A stretch of 64,000 bases of DNA, taken from NCBI GenBank assembly GCA_019347575.1, contig JAHWKY010000022.1:1-64000 (forward strand), read 5' to 3'. Under the pieces are notes generated by a model. The model ran no database searches. It saw only the letters and a program-made list of their open reading frames with translations, and was not told the origin of the DNA. Shown one piece after another: positions 15,673-25,623 of this stretch. Position 1 is the stretch's first letter; each line of letters opens with the position of its first letter. Both the position numbers and the translations under genes were made by a program. Origin of the DNA: Actinomycetota bacterium. GTDB lineage: Bacteria > Actinomycetota > Nitriliruptoria > Nitriliruptorales > Nitriliruptoraceae.

Positions 15673-16356
15673 GTGACGCCCGTTGCTACCCGCGACCTCC
15701 CCGAGCACCTCTCCGCCACCGTGGACGGGGCGCTGGGAGGGGCCGCGAACCTCGCGGTCGTGAGCACGCCGCTCCAGGCTGCGATCTTCGGCCTCGGGTG
15801 GGTGGTGTGCGGCCTCGCCGCTGCTCTGGTCCTGCGTCGGAGAGGGCACGACCTGCGTTCCGTCGTCGGTCTCGCCGTCGTGCTCGGTCCGCTGTTCATC
15901 CCGTTGGCGGTCGACCTCGCGCGTCGTGAGGCGGGGACCCATCCCATACAGATCGTGCCTTCAGCCGATCGCGAGGGACCGCAGGCCATCGTCGTCCTGC
16001 TCGGCGACGCGGAGGATGTCGTGCCTGCCCGCCCGGTCCTGGAGTCGATCGAGGGCCTGGGCAGCGTCTGCCTCGTCGCGTCGGTCGACTACGAGTCGGC
16101 GCAGCGCGCGTCCTGGGACGATGCCAAGGTGAACGCGGAGGGCCGTCTGCGCCGCGCGGCGGAGCTGCTCGATGAGTTCGAGCCGGGAAGCGTCCTCGTG
16201 GCGGGGCCACCCGAGCATGGCCTGCACGACCTCGTCTCCGGCAGCCAGGACGTGATCGTCCTCACGGGCGCCAGCGACCGCATCCCCGTGGATCGCATCA
16301 GCGCGAGCACCAAGCTCCCGGTGGTGGTGGTTCCCTCCGCCGCGGACAGCGTCTGA
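15673..16356 (+). CDS. Membrane protein with C-terminal USP-like domain, first gene of the Mrp operon
   Basis: 227 residues from a GTG at 15673. Two hydrophobic segments (about 33-52 and 60-82) are followed by a 140-residue cytoplasmic domain. That domain has alternating strand and helix and the pattern AIVVLLGDAEDVVPARPVLESIEGLG and SVLVAGPPEHGLHDLV. It resembles a divergent universal stress/Rossmann-like fold, although no G-2x-G-9x-G-S/T nucleotide loop is obvious. It ends 1 bp before mrpA on the same strand, so it is probably part of that operon and might modulate the antiporter. The family is not otherwise recognised. Confidence 0.7.
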   Translation: MTPVATRDLPEHLSATVDGALGGAANLAVVSTPLQAAIFGLGWVVCGLAAALVLRRRGHDLRSVVGLAVVLGPLFIPLAVDLARREAGTHPIQIVPSADREGPQAIVVLLGDAEDVVPARPVLESIEGLGSVCLVASVDYESAQRASWDDAKVNAEGRLRRAAELLDEFEPGSVLVAGPPEHGLHDLVSGSQDVIVLTGASDRIPVDRISASTKLPVVVVPSAADSV

Positions 16357-16357
16357 G

Positions 16358-18679
16358 GTGGGGCTCGCCCTCGTTCTGGTCATCCACGCCCTGCTGGCAC
16401 TCGTCACCGGGCTCGTGGGCCGTCGGCTCGGACGCAACGTGCTCGTGCTGGGTGCGCTGGCTCCGGCCGCGGCGGTCGTCTACCTCATCGCCCGGACGCC
16501 TTCGGTCATCGAGGGTGAGGTCATCGAGGCCTCGGTGCCGTGGGTCCCCGACCTGGGACTCATGCTCGACCTGCGTCTCGACGGGTTCGGGCTGCTGTTC
16601 TGGTGGCTGATCGCTGGCATCGGCGTGCTCGTCTTCCTGTACGGGGCGCGGTACTTCGACCAGCGTGACGACCTCGGCCGCTTCACCGCGATGCTCGTGC
16701 TGTTCGCCGGGTCGATGCTGCTGCTGACGTCGGCGGACAACATCCTGCTCCTCTTCGTCGGCTGGGAGCTGACGTCGGTCACGTCCTACCTGCTGATCGG
16801 CTTCGAGGACGACCGCGCGCCCGCCAGAGCCGCCGCACTCCAAGCGCTGCTCGTGACGGGCCTCGGCGGTCTCGTCCTGCTGGCGGGGCTGGTGTTCCTG
16901 GGACTCGCGGGTGAGACGTACTCGCTCGCGGCGCTGCTGGAGTCCCCGCCGACGGGCGGCACCGCCACCGCTGGCCTCGTCCTCGTCCTCATCGGCGCGA
17001 TGACCAAGTCGGCGCAGGCACCGTTCCACTTCTGGCTGCCCGGGGCGATGGCGGCACCGACGCCGGTCTCCGCCTACCTGCACTCCGCCACGATGGTGAA
17101 GGCGGGCATCTACCTGGTGGCCCGGGTCGGCCCCGCCTTCGCGCCCGTCGCGGACTGGTGGACGCCGACGCTGTTGACCGTCGGGGCGGTGTCGATGCTG
17201 GTCGGCGGGTACCGGGCGCTCAAGTCCACGGACCTCAAGGAGCTGCTGGCGTACGGAACCGTGTCGCAGCTAGGCCTCATCTTCCTCCTCGTCGGCGCCG
17301 GCGATCACGAGCTGCTCCACGCCGGTGTCGCTGTTCTCCTGGCGCACGCGCTGTTCAAGGCCGCCCTGTTCCTCTGCGCCGGTGTGGTGGACCACCAGGC
17401 CCACACCCGGGACCTGCGTCGCCTCGACGGCATCGGCCGCAAGCTCCCCGTCACCGCGACGGCTCTGGTCGTGGCGACCGCGTCGATGGCTGGGGTCCCG
17501 CCGCTGCTCGGCTTCGTGGCTAAGGAGGCAGCGCTCGACTCGAGCCTGCACGCGGCGCTCGGGCGGGGCGCGGTGGTGGTCGCGATCGTGGCCGGGGCCG
17601 TGCTCACGGCGGCCTACGGACTGCGGCTGATCTGGGGTGCGCTGGCGGGCAAGTCGGACGACGTGCTCGTCGACGATCCCGTCACGGCCGACGAGGTCCA
17701 ACGCCCGCGGCTGACCCTCGAGCTGCCCGCGGTCGTCCTCGTGGTCGCCAGCGTCGTGTTCGGCGTGTGGGTCGCCCCGGCGGACGCTCTGGTCGAGGCG
17801 GCGTCGGCGTCGCTCGACGAAGCTGCCGCTGGTCTCCACCTCGCGCTGTGGCACGGGTTCGGCGCCCCGCTCGCGCTCTCGGTCACCGCGCTCGCGGTCG
17901 GCACCCTCGCGTTCCTGCGTCCGCGGTGGGTGGACCGGACCACCCGTCTCACCGGACGCTCTCCCGACACCACCGACGTGTACCGCCGCTCGCTGTTCGG
18001 ACTCAACCGCCTCGCCGACCGGGTGACCGCGTTCGTGCAGCCCGGGTCGTTGCCGGTCTACCTCGGCATGGTCCTCGGCACCGCCGTGCTGTTGCCCGGT
18101 CACCTGCTCGTCCGCAGTGCGGCAGGTCCCGGATCGCTGACGTTCGCACGCTCCGGGCTGCAGGTCGCCGTCGGAGCGCTCGTGATCGGGGCGGCCATCG
18201 GCACCGCGCTCGTACGCCACCGGCTGTCGGCGGTTCTGCTGCTCGGGGCGGTCGGCTACGGCGTCGCGGTGCTGTTCGTCATCCAGGGCGCGCCCGACCT
18301 CGCACTGACCCAGCTCCTGGTCGAGACGCTCGCCCTCGGCATCTTCGTGCTCGTGCTCCGACGGCTCCCCGAGCGTTTCGAGCAGTCCTCGTGGCGACTC
18401 GGACGCGGGCTTCGCATCCTCGTCTCGGTCTCCGTGGGCGTGTTCGTGGCGATCTTCGCCGTCATCGCAGCCTCGGCCCGTCGCTTCGACACCTCCGCTG
18501 CCGACTACCTCGCGCGTGCCAAGCCCGAAGGTGGCGGCAGCAACGTCGTCAACGTGATCCTGACCGACTTCCGGGCCCTCGACACCGTCGGCGAGATCAC
18601 CGTCGTCGTGGTCGCGGTCATCGGCGTCGCGTCGCTGGTGCGCGCGCACCTGCGTCGTGATGAAGCGGAGGAGCGCTGA
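16358..18679 (+). CDS. mrpA: Mrp Na+/H+ antiporter subunit A
   Basis: 773 residues, GTG start, highly hydrophobic. The N-terminal two thirds are a NuoL/ND5-like proton-translocating module (LLLFVGWELTSVTSYLLIGF, STDLKELLAYGTVSQLG, LAHALFKAALFL) with the conserved Lys and Glu of antiporter helices. The C-terminal part holds the DUF4040-type region (GAPDLALTQLLVETLALGIF) and the MbhE-like end (NVILTDFRALDTVGEITVVV). The length matches MrpA subunits that are separate from MrpB. With MrpB to MrpG it forms the membrane complex that expels Na+ in exchange for H+ and supports growth at high pH or salt. Confidence 0.96.
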   Translation: MGLALVLVIHALLALVTGLVGRRLGRNVLVLGALAPAAAVVYLIARTPSVIEGEVIEASVPWVPDLGLMLDLRLDGFGLLFWWLIAGIGVLVFLYGARYFDQRDDLGRFTAMLVLFAGSMLLLTSADNILLLFVGWELTSVTSYLLIGFEDDRAPARAAALQALLVTGLGGLVLLAGLVFLGLAGETYSLAALLESPPTGGTATAGLVLVLIGAMTKSAQAPFHFWLPGAMAAPTPVSAYLHSATMVKAGIYLVARVGPAFAPVADWWTPTLLTVGAVSMLVGGYRALKSTDLKELLAYGTVSQLGLIFLLVGAGDHELLHAGVAVLLAHALFKAALFLCAGVVDHQAHTRDLRRLDGIGRKLPVTATALVVATASMAGVPPLLGFVAKEAALDSSLHAALGRGAVVVAIVAGAVLTAAYGLRLIWGALAGKSDDVLVDDPVTADEVQRPRLTLELPAVVLVVASVVFGVWVAPADALVEAASASLDEAAAGLHLALWHGFGAPLALSVTALAVGTLAFLRPRWVDRTTRLTGRSPDTTDVYRRSLFGLNRLADRVTAFVQPGSLPVYLGMVLGTAVLLPGHLLVRSAAGPGSLTFARSGLQVAVGALVIGAAIGTALVRHRLSAVLLLGAVGYGVAVLFVIQGAPDLALTQLLVETLALGIFVLVLRRLPERFEQSSWRLGRGLRILVSVSVGVFVAIFAVIAASARRFDTSAADYLARAKPEGGGSNVVNVILTDFRALDTVGEITVVVVAVIGVASLVRAHLRRDEAEER

Positions 18680-19119
18680 TGCCGCGCTCGTCGCTGATCC
18701 TCGACACGGTCCTCGACGTCATCTTCCGCACGGCACTGCTGTTCTCGGTGTTCCTGCTGTTCGCCGGCCACAACGCTCCCGGCGGGGGCTTCGTCGGCGG
18801 CCTCGTGGCCGGCGCCGCTCTCGTGCTCCGCTACGTCGCCGAAGGCACAGACGGGGTCGACCGCATCCTGCCACTGCCCTCGTCGCGACTTCTCGGGGCG
18901 GGTCTCCTCCTGGCGGTGCTCACCGGAGCGGGCGGTTGGATCTGGGACGACGCGTTCCTCGCCAGCACCGAACTCGAGCTGCACGTGCCGGTCCTGGGGA
19001 CCCTGAAGGCGACCACGGCGCTGCCCTTCGACATCGGGGTCTACACGGTCGTGATCGGCCTGGTCCTCGTGGTGCTACGGACCCTGGGCCGGGAAGGCGA
19101 CGCGGAGGACGCAACGTGA
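18679..19119 (+). CDS. mrpB: Mrp antiporter subunit B
   Basis: 146 residues with about four transmembrane helices. It shows the MnhB signature (LLFSVFLLFAGHNAPGGGFVGGLVAGAALVLRYV shortened here to NAPGGGFVGGL as the key motif) and the membrane-terminal PFDIGVYTVVIG. It starts at a TGATG junction with mrpA and ends in a GTGA overlap with mrpC. It carries no catalytic residue of its own and acts as a structural part of the Mrp complex. Confidence 0.95.
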   Translation: MPRSSLILDTVLDVIFRTALLFSVFLLFAGHNAPGGGFVGGLVAGAALVLRYVAEGTDGVDRILPLPSSRLLGAGLLLAVLTGAGGWIWDDAFLASTELELHVPVLGTLKATTALPFDIGVYTVVIGLVLVVLRTLGREGDAEDAT

Positions 19120-19546
19120 TCCTCCTCCTCGCGCTGACGGTCGGGGTGCTGTACGCCGTGGGTGCCTACCTCGTGCTCCAGCGGAGCCTGTCGCGCATCG
19201 TCATCGGACTCGCCGTTCTCGGTCACGGCGCCAACCTGCTGCTGCTCTCCGCCGGAGGGGACCCCGGCGCTCCACCGTTCGCCGGCGCACATCCGGCGAC
19301 GACCTCCGACCCGCTCCCACAGGCCCTCGCGCTCACTGCCATCGTCATCACCTTCGCGGTCAGCGCGTTCCTGCTCGCGCTCGCCTACCGCAGCTGGCTC
19401 CAGAGACGCGACGACGAGGTCGAGGACGACATCGAGGACCGTCGCATCGCCGAGATGCGGCGACGGCTCGATGCATCGCGGGTGGAGGACGCGGGCCACG
19501 ACGAGGACGAGGTCGCCGTCGATTACCGCACCGGTGCCGAGCCCTG

Positions 19547-19547
<1 letters not shown>
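19116..19547 (+). CDS. mrpC: Mrp antiporter subunit C
   Basis: 143 residues from the GTG at 19116. The first 95 residues are a NuoK/MnhC-like three-helix protein (LGHGANLLLLSAGGDP, ALALTAIVITFAVSAFLLAL). The last 45 residues form a strongly charged cytoplasmic tail (RRDDEVEDDIEDRRIAEMRR, then an acidic stretch) that is longer than in typical MrpC proteins of about 110 residues. It overlaps mrpB (GTGA) and mrpD (TGATG). Confidence 0.95.
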
Positions 19548-21036
<1,489 letters not shown>

Positions 21037-21040
<4 letters not shown>

Positions 21041-21570
21041 CGGAGCGGCGCGTACCGAAGCGGCTGGTGATCACGCTGGTGTGGTCGGTCGTCGTGTGGA
21101 CCGCGCTCTGGGGCGAGGTGTCCGTCGCCAACGCGCTCGGCGGACTCGTCGTCGGAGCGCTGACGCTCTGGCTGGTGCCGGTGCGGTGGCAGCCCGAGCG
21201 GGTCCGGATCCGACCGATGGCCGCGTTGCGGTTCCTGGGCTTCTTCGCGTGGGGACTGCTGCGTGCGTCCGCGGTCGTCGCCTGGGAGGTGGTCACGCCC
21301 AGCAACCGCATCCACCAGGCGATCGTAGAGGTGCCGGTCCACACGACCACGCCCGGGGTCGTGACGCTGATCGCCAACGCCATCTCGCTCATCCCTGGCA
21401 CGCTCACGCTGGAGGTGCGGCGCGACCCTCCGACGCTGTACGTCCACGTGCTGCACCTGCAGACGATCGAGGAGACCCGCGCCGAACTGGGCGACCTCGT
21501 CGACCGCGCGGTGAACGCGTTCCCCGATGCCGAACCGGCGTCCGACGACGAGGTGGAGGCACCATCGTGA
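21037..21570 (+). CDS. mrpE: Mrp antiporter subunit E
   Basis: 177 residues. Two or three N-terminal membrane helices precede a cytoplasmic domain with the MnhE motif (VVHTTTP-like PVHTTTPGVVTLIANAIS, LIPGTLTLEV, LYVHVLHLQ). The GTG start overlaps mrpD and the stop overlaps mrpF (GTGA). MrpE supports assembly and activity of the antiporter complex. Confidence 0.95.
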
Positions 21571-21830
21571 CGATGCTGACCAACGTGCTGCTCGGGTTGC
21601 TCGCCGCCGCCGCGGGGTTGTGCCTCCTCCGGATGCTGCGAGGCGGCTCGCTCCCCGATCGCGTGGTCGCGCTCGAGACGCTTCTGGTCACGGTGGTGTG
21701 CGGCATCGCCGTCCTCGCTGCACGGACCGGCAGCGGCCTCTTCCTCGACGTCCTCGTCGTCGTCGCACTGCTGGGCTTCACCGGGACCGCCCTTGTGGCG
21801 CGGTTCATCGAGCGGAGGGGGGCGCGGTGA
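21567..21830 (+). CDS. mrpF: Mrp antiporter subunit F
   Basis: 87 residues with three transmembrane helices and the MnhF core LRGGSLPDRVVALETLLV followed by FLDVLVVVALLGFTGTALVARFIERR. The GTG at 21567 is chosen because it overlaps the mrpE stop (GTGA); an ATG 6 nt later is possible. The stop overlaps the mrpG start. Confidence 0.94.
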   Translation: MTMLTNVLLGLLAAAAGLCLLRMLRGGSLPDRVVALETLLVTVVCGIAVLAARTGSGLFLDVLVVVALLGFTGTALVARFIERRGAR

Positions 21831-22159
21831 CCACCATCGTCGCAGGTACCGCGATGACCGTCGGCGTGCTCCTCGCGGTCGTCGCGAGCATCGGCCTCCA
21901 GCGTTTCCCCGACGTGTTCGCGCGGATGCACGCCGCCACCAAGCCCGCCACCCTCGGCCTCGCGCTCGTGCTGGGCGGGGCGGCGCTGGTCATGGACGAC
22001 GCGGGGAGCGTGGTGAAGCTGCTACTGGTCGTGGCCCTGCAGTTCGTGACCGCCCCGGTGGGGAGCCACCTCGTGGGGCGCGCGGCCTACCGTGCTGGCA
22101 CCGAGCTGGACGAGTCGACCGCTGTCGACGAGTTGGCGGGGATCGATCCCGACGCCTGA
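21827..22159 (+). CDS. mrpG: Mrp antiporter subunit G
   Basis: 110 residues with about three transmembrane helices and the MnhG signature GLQRFPDVFARMHAATKPAT. A later strand of helix (VALQFVTAPVGSHLVGRAAY) is typical of the family. It is the last gene of a seven-gene Mrp operon in the order A-B-C-D-E-F-G. Convergent with the CPA2 antiporter gene; the 27 bp between them hold no obvious terminator. Confidence 0.94.
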   Translation: MTTIVAGTAMTVGVLLAVVASIGLQRFPDVFARMHAATKPATLGLALVLGGAALVMDDAGSVVKLLLVVALQFVTAPVGSHLVGRAAYRAGTELDESTAVDELAGIDPDA

Positions 22160-22186
22160 GAAGGGCGCCCCGCGGTCGGATCCTTA

Positions 22187-24415
22187 TCAGGTCGCGACTA
22201 GGACGGGGCAGGGGGCGTAGCGCAGGACGTGGTCGACGCGGTGGCCGAGGAAGGCCCGCTGGCTGACGGGGCGCACGCCGCCACTCATCACCACGAGGTC
22301 GATCGCGAGGGACTCGCAGAGCGCGATGACCGATCGTTCCGGTAGATCGCCGACCACGAGCCGGGTCCGGACCGCCGTTCCCATCTGATGCCCCAGCGTC
22401 GCGGTCGCGGCGAGCAGCTCCTCGCCGAGGGCGACCGACTGCCGGCCGGTGCCGTACGCAGCCGGGTTGTGGTGATCGCGATCCTGTCGGTCGTCGACCA
22501 CGTGGACGATCTCGACCACCGCATCCGAGCTCCGCCCGATCCGGAACGCTATCTCCGCCGCGTGGCGAGTCGTCTCCGTCCCGGTCGTCGGGAGCAGGAT
22601 CCGACGCAGGTTCAGCGGTGGGAGCTGCTCCGGTCGGTCACCGGAAGGGGTGTTGCTGACGATGACGGTCGGGCACGGCGCCTCCTGGATGAGGCGGTCG
22701 ACGACGCTGCTGAACATCGGTCCACCGTTGCCGGAAGGACGCTGCGGTTCGCTCGCTCCCAGCACGAGGAGGTCGTAGCCACGCCCGAGCTCGGTGACCA
22801 CCGCCGCGATGATGTCGGGACTCTGCTCGTCGACGATGCGGCGCCGGTCACCGCTGGGTACCGAGGCCAGCTGACGCTCCAGACGCTCGAGGTGAACGGT
22901 CGGGTTGGCCGCCACCGCGACCCCGCCGGACACCGGGTCGGCCGCGGCGCGTCGCACAGTGCTTTCCGGAGACGCCGTCGCCACGAACATGGTCGTGACT
23001 TCGACGTCGGACTGACCCTCGAACAGACGGGCGACGAGCTGCGCCGCGAGCTGCGAGTTCTCCCCGCCCCGACTCGGGAGCAGGACCCGGTGGAGGTTCT
23101 CCACGAAGCTGACGCGCTGCCGCTCCTCGGCCTCGAGCCGGGCGCGCTCCTCGTCGCTCATCGGGATGTGTCGGAGCGTCCACCTCAGGATCGGAGGGGC
23201 CATGAGGGAGGTGACGATCGCCACCATCAGGATGATGGAGTACATCTCGGGCGTGAGCACTCCCAGGCTGAGCCCCACGGTCGCGACGATTATCTCCAGC
23301 GCGCCCCGCGCGTTCATCCCCGCCCCGAGCGACAGCGCCTCCCACCGGCGCAGGCCCGACGCCTTCGCGCCGAGCGCTGCGCCCACGAACTTCCCGAAGA
23401 TGGCCACCGCGAGCACGATGAGCCCGATGGCGAGGTTCGTCGGCTTCAACAGCAGCTCGAGGTCGACCCGCAGGCCGGATGCCGCGAAGAAGATCGGGGC
23501 GAAGACGCCGAGCGCCACGGTCTCGAACACGTGTCGGGTCTTGTGGTCGACGCGCTTGACCTGTCCCACGAGGATGCCGGCGAGGAAGGCACCCAGGACG
23601 GCTTCGATGCCCAGCGCGTGCGTGACCGAGCCGAACCCGAGGGCGAGGATCATGAGCAGGCTGATCCGACCCTTGTCTCCCGGGATGCGGTTGTCGACCG
23701 CGCGGAACAGCATCGGAACTAGCTTGCGTCCGGCGGTGAAGGCCAGGCCCACGACCACGACCACGGACAGGACCGACTGCATCACGGCGGGCAGATCGAC
23801 CGCTCCACTGCGAGCCAGGCCCGCGACCACCGACAGCAGGATCCAGCCGATGGTGTCGTCGATCATCCCCGCGGCCAGCGTGATCTGACCGATGTCGCGC
23901 CGTACGACGTTCATCTCGATCAGCACCTTGGCGATGACCGGGATGGCCGAGATGCTCATCGCCGTGGCGATGAAGAGGCTGAAGACGAGCCGTTTCTCGG
24001 CGTCGACGAGGAAGGACTCGGGCAGCAGCTGGCCCAGCGCGAACCCGGTCACGAACGGGACGACGATGCCGCCGAGCGAGATGGCTGCTGCCGACCGGCC
24101 CTTACGCAGGATCAGCCCGACATCGGTCTCGAGGCCGGTGACGACCAGGAGCATCAGCACGCCGAGGAACGACACGACCTCCAGCAGGTGGAACTGCGCC
24201 GGATCGGCAGGGACCAGGAACTCGAAGACCCCCGGGGCGATGGTCCCGAGGATGGACGGTCCGAGCACGATCCCGGCCAGCAGCTCGCCGACGACCGAGG
24301 GGAGGTCGAAGCGCACGGCGACCTCGCCGAGGAAGCGCGCGACGAGCAGCAGCATCGCCAGCTGGAGCAGCAGGACGACGATCTCGTGCTCGCCGAGGGG
24401 CTGGATCGCTGTCAC
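22187..24415 (-). CDS. CPA2 cation/proton antiporter with two C-terminal USP domains
   Basis: 742 residues from the GTG at 24415, which overlaps the upstream stop (GTGA). About 12 membrane helices occupy residues 1-400 (FLGEVAVRFDLPSVVGELLAGIVLG, GAGMNARGALEIIVATVG). The ion-binding helix carries AAGMIDDTIGW, the DD motif of electrogenic CPA2 antiporters. Residues about 440-740 hold two tandem universal-stress-protein domains (LVLGASEPQRPSGNGG, LRRILLPTTGTETTRHAAEIAF), probably nucleotide-sensing. It probably exchanges Na+ or K+ for H+. Convergent with the Mrp operon, so this locus concentrates cation homeostasis. Confidence 0.9.
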   Translation of the reverse strand: MTAIQPLGEHEIVVLLLQLAMLLLVARFLGEVAVRFDLPSVVGELLAGIVLGPSILGTIAPGVFEFLVPADPAQFHLLEVVSFLGVLMLLVVTGLETDVGLILRKGRSAAAISLGGIVVPFVTGFALGQLLPESFLVDAEKRLVFSLFIATAMSISAIPVIAKVLIEMNVVRRDIGQITLAAGMIDDTIGWILLSVVAGLARSGAVDLPAVMQSVLSVVVVVGLAFTAGRKLVPMLFRAVDNRIPGDKGRISLLMILALGFGSVTHALGIEAVLGAFLAGILVGQVKRVDHKTRHVFETVALGVFAPIFFAASGLRVDLELLLKPTNLAIGLIVLAVAIFGKFVGAALGAKASGLRRWEALSLGAGMNARGALEIIVATVGLSLGVLTPEMYSIILMVAIVTSLMAPPILRWTLRHIPMSDEERARLEAEERQRVSFVENLHRVLLPSRGGENSQLAAQLVARLFEGQSDVEVTTMFVATASPESTVRRAAADPVSGGVAVAANPTVHLERLERQLASVPSGDRRRIVDEQSPDIIAAVVTELGRGYDLLVLGASEPQRPSGNGGPMFSSVVDRLIQEAPCPTVIVSNTPSGDRPEQLPPLNLRRILLPTTGTETTRHAAEIAFRIGRSSDAVVEIVHVVDDRQDRDHHNPAAYGTGRQSVALGEELLAATATLGHQMGTAVRTRLVVGDLPERSVIALCESLAIDLVVMSGGVRPVSQRAFLGHRVDHVLRYAPCPVLVAT

Positions 24416-24858
24416 GTGCGCTCGACCACGCGACGGCGATCGGACGCGGTTCGCACCTGCGGCTCGGTGGGGCGCGGTCGGCTCGCGACGACCCACGAGG
24501 CGAACTGGATGAGCGCGATGATCGCCGCCGCCTTCACGCCGGCGCCGGCGCCAGGCGAGGCGAGGGACAGCGGACCGAGAGCTGACCACCACGCCGCGGT
24601 CCATGTGGGGGCCGCCAGGACCAGCAGCAGCGCGGCCGGCTCACCATCCGTCGGCGGCCAGACCCGTCTGTGCCACGCACGCACGACGAGGAGCCGTGCG
24701 GTGCCCTCCACACACAGGAGCGATCCCGCGGCGATGATGAACGCCCACTTGGCCGCGACCGCGTCCGCAGTCAGCCCCACCCCCACCGCGGTCACCATCG
24801 GCGGCACGATCGTCAGCGGGTGGGCGCAGACGACCCTCGGAGCGACACGGGAACGCAT
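24412..24858 (-). CDS. Small membrane protein upstream of the CPA2 antiporter
   Basis: 148 residues with about four hydrophobic segments (PLTIVPPMVTAVGVGLTADA, KWAFIIAAGSLLCVEGTARL, EPAALLLVLAAPTWTAAWW, AAIIALIQFASWVVAS). No family recognised. The GTGA overlap with the antiporter start indicates an operon, and it may be an accessory subunit or simply co-regulated. Its own ATG follows a 7-bp inverted repeat at 24865-24884. Confidence 0.7.
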   Translation of the reverse strand: MRSRVAPRVVCAHPLTIVPPMVTAVGVGLTADAVAAKWAFIIAAGSLLCVEGTARLLVVRAWHRRVWPPTDGEPAALLLVLAAPTWTAAWWSALGPLSLASPGAGAGVKAAAIIALIQFASWVVASRPRPTEPQVRTASDRRRVVERT

Positions 24859-24864
24859 GCGATC

Positions 24865-24884
24865 ATCGTCGCTCGCCCGACGAT
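24865..24884 (-). promoter_or_regulatory. Inverted repeat upstream of the antiporter operon
   Basis: ATCGTCG (24865-24871) and CGACGAT (24878-24884) are perfect 7-bp arms around 6 nt, starting 7 bp before the start codon of the small membrane protein. It could be an operator or a 5' hairpin. Confidence 0.35.
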
Positions 24885-24915
24885 CGAGGCGGTACCCGCG
24901 CGCCCGTAGCCTCGC

Positions 24916-25623
24916 CTACCCGGATCCAGGTAGGCGGCGCCGTGGTCCTTCGACCAGGCCGAGACGCAGCGCGAGCGCGACCGCTTCGAGCCGGGTCCGC
25001 ACGTCGAGCTTGCCCATCAGGTTGCGCACGTGCGTCTGGACCGTCTCGGGACTGATCCCCAGCTCCGTAGCCATCGCCTGGTTCGTGTGCCCGTCGGCGA
25101 GGAGCTGGAGCACCTCCCGCTCACGGGGCGAGAGGCTGTTGCCCAGCAGCTCGCCGTGCCACGCGTCGGCGCGCGACGACGACAGCGCCGTGAGGAAACG
25201 TGCCGTCGACTCCGGAGGCAGCAGCGTCGCTCCTCGGGCGACGTCGCGGATGGCGTCGAGCAACACCCCGATGTCGACCGACTTGTGGACGAGAGCCGCT
25301 GCCCCGGCCTCGATGGCGCGGCCCAGCTCGACCTCGTCGCGCAGCGCGGTGAGCACCATGCAGGTCGTCGTCGGACTCGCCTCGCGGATGAGGCGGATCG
25401 CGTCCACGCCGGTGCCGCCGGGCAGGTCGAGATCCACCACGGCGACATCCGGCTCCGATCGCCTGGCGAGATCGGCTGCGGTCTCGCCGCGGTCGGTCTG
25501 CGCCACGATCTCGAGGTCGGCCTCGAGGGCGACGACCGCTTCGAGTGCCTGCCGGAAGCTCGCGCGGTCCTCCACGAGCAGGAGGCGAACGATCCCGTCG
25601 CCGCCGTGCCGGGTGGGTGTCAC
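24916..25623 (-). CDS. NarL/FixJ-type response regulator
   Basis: 235 residues: receiver domain (about 11-130; RLLLVEDRASFRQAL, phospho-acceptor in VAVVDLDLPGG, switch Lys in ALVHKSVD) and LuxR HTH (LSPREREVLQLLADGHTNQAMATE, with SPETVQTHVRNLMGKL). The GTG start overlaps the kinase stop by 4 bp. The last residues are encoded within a GCCTACC/GGTAGGC inverted repeat (24914-24935) that may act as a terminator stem, though no T-run follows. Paired with the HisKA kinase upstream. Confidence 0.92.
   Translation of the reverse strand: MTPTRHGGDGIVRLLLVEDRASFRQALEAVVALEADLEIVAQTDRGETAADLARRSEPDVAVVDLDLPGGTGVDAIRLIREASPTTTCMVLTALRDEVELGRAIEAGAAALVHKSVDIGVLLDAIRDVARGATLLPPESTARFLTALSSSRADAWHGELLGNSLSPREREVLQLLADGHTNQAMATELGISPETVQTHVRNLMGKLDVRTRLEAVALALRLGLVEGPRRRLPGSG

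Noticed and set aside
22388-23722. Plus-strand open frame of 444 codons opposite the CPA2 antiporter
   Set aside because: Composition is that of an antisense shadow, and the minus strand encodes a clear antiporter and USP domains.
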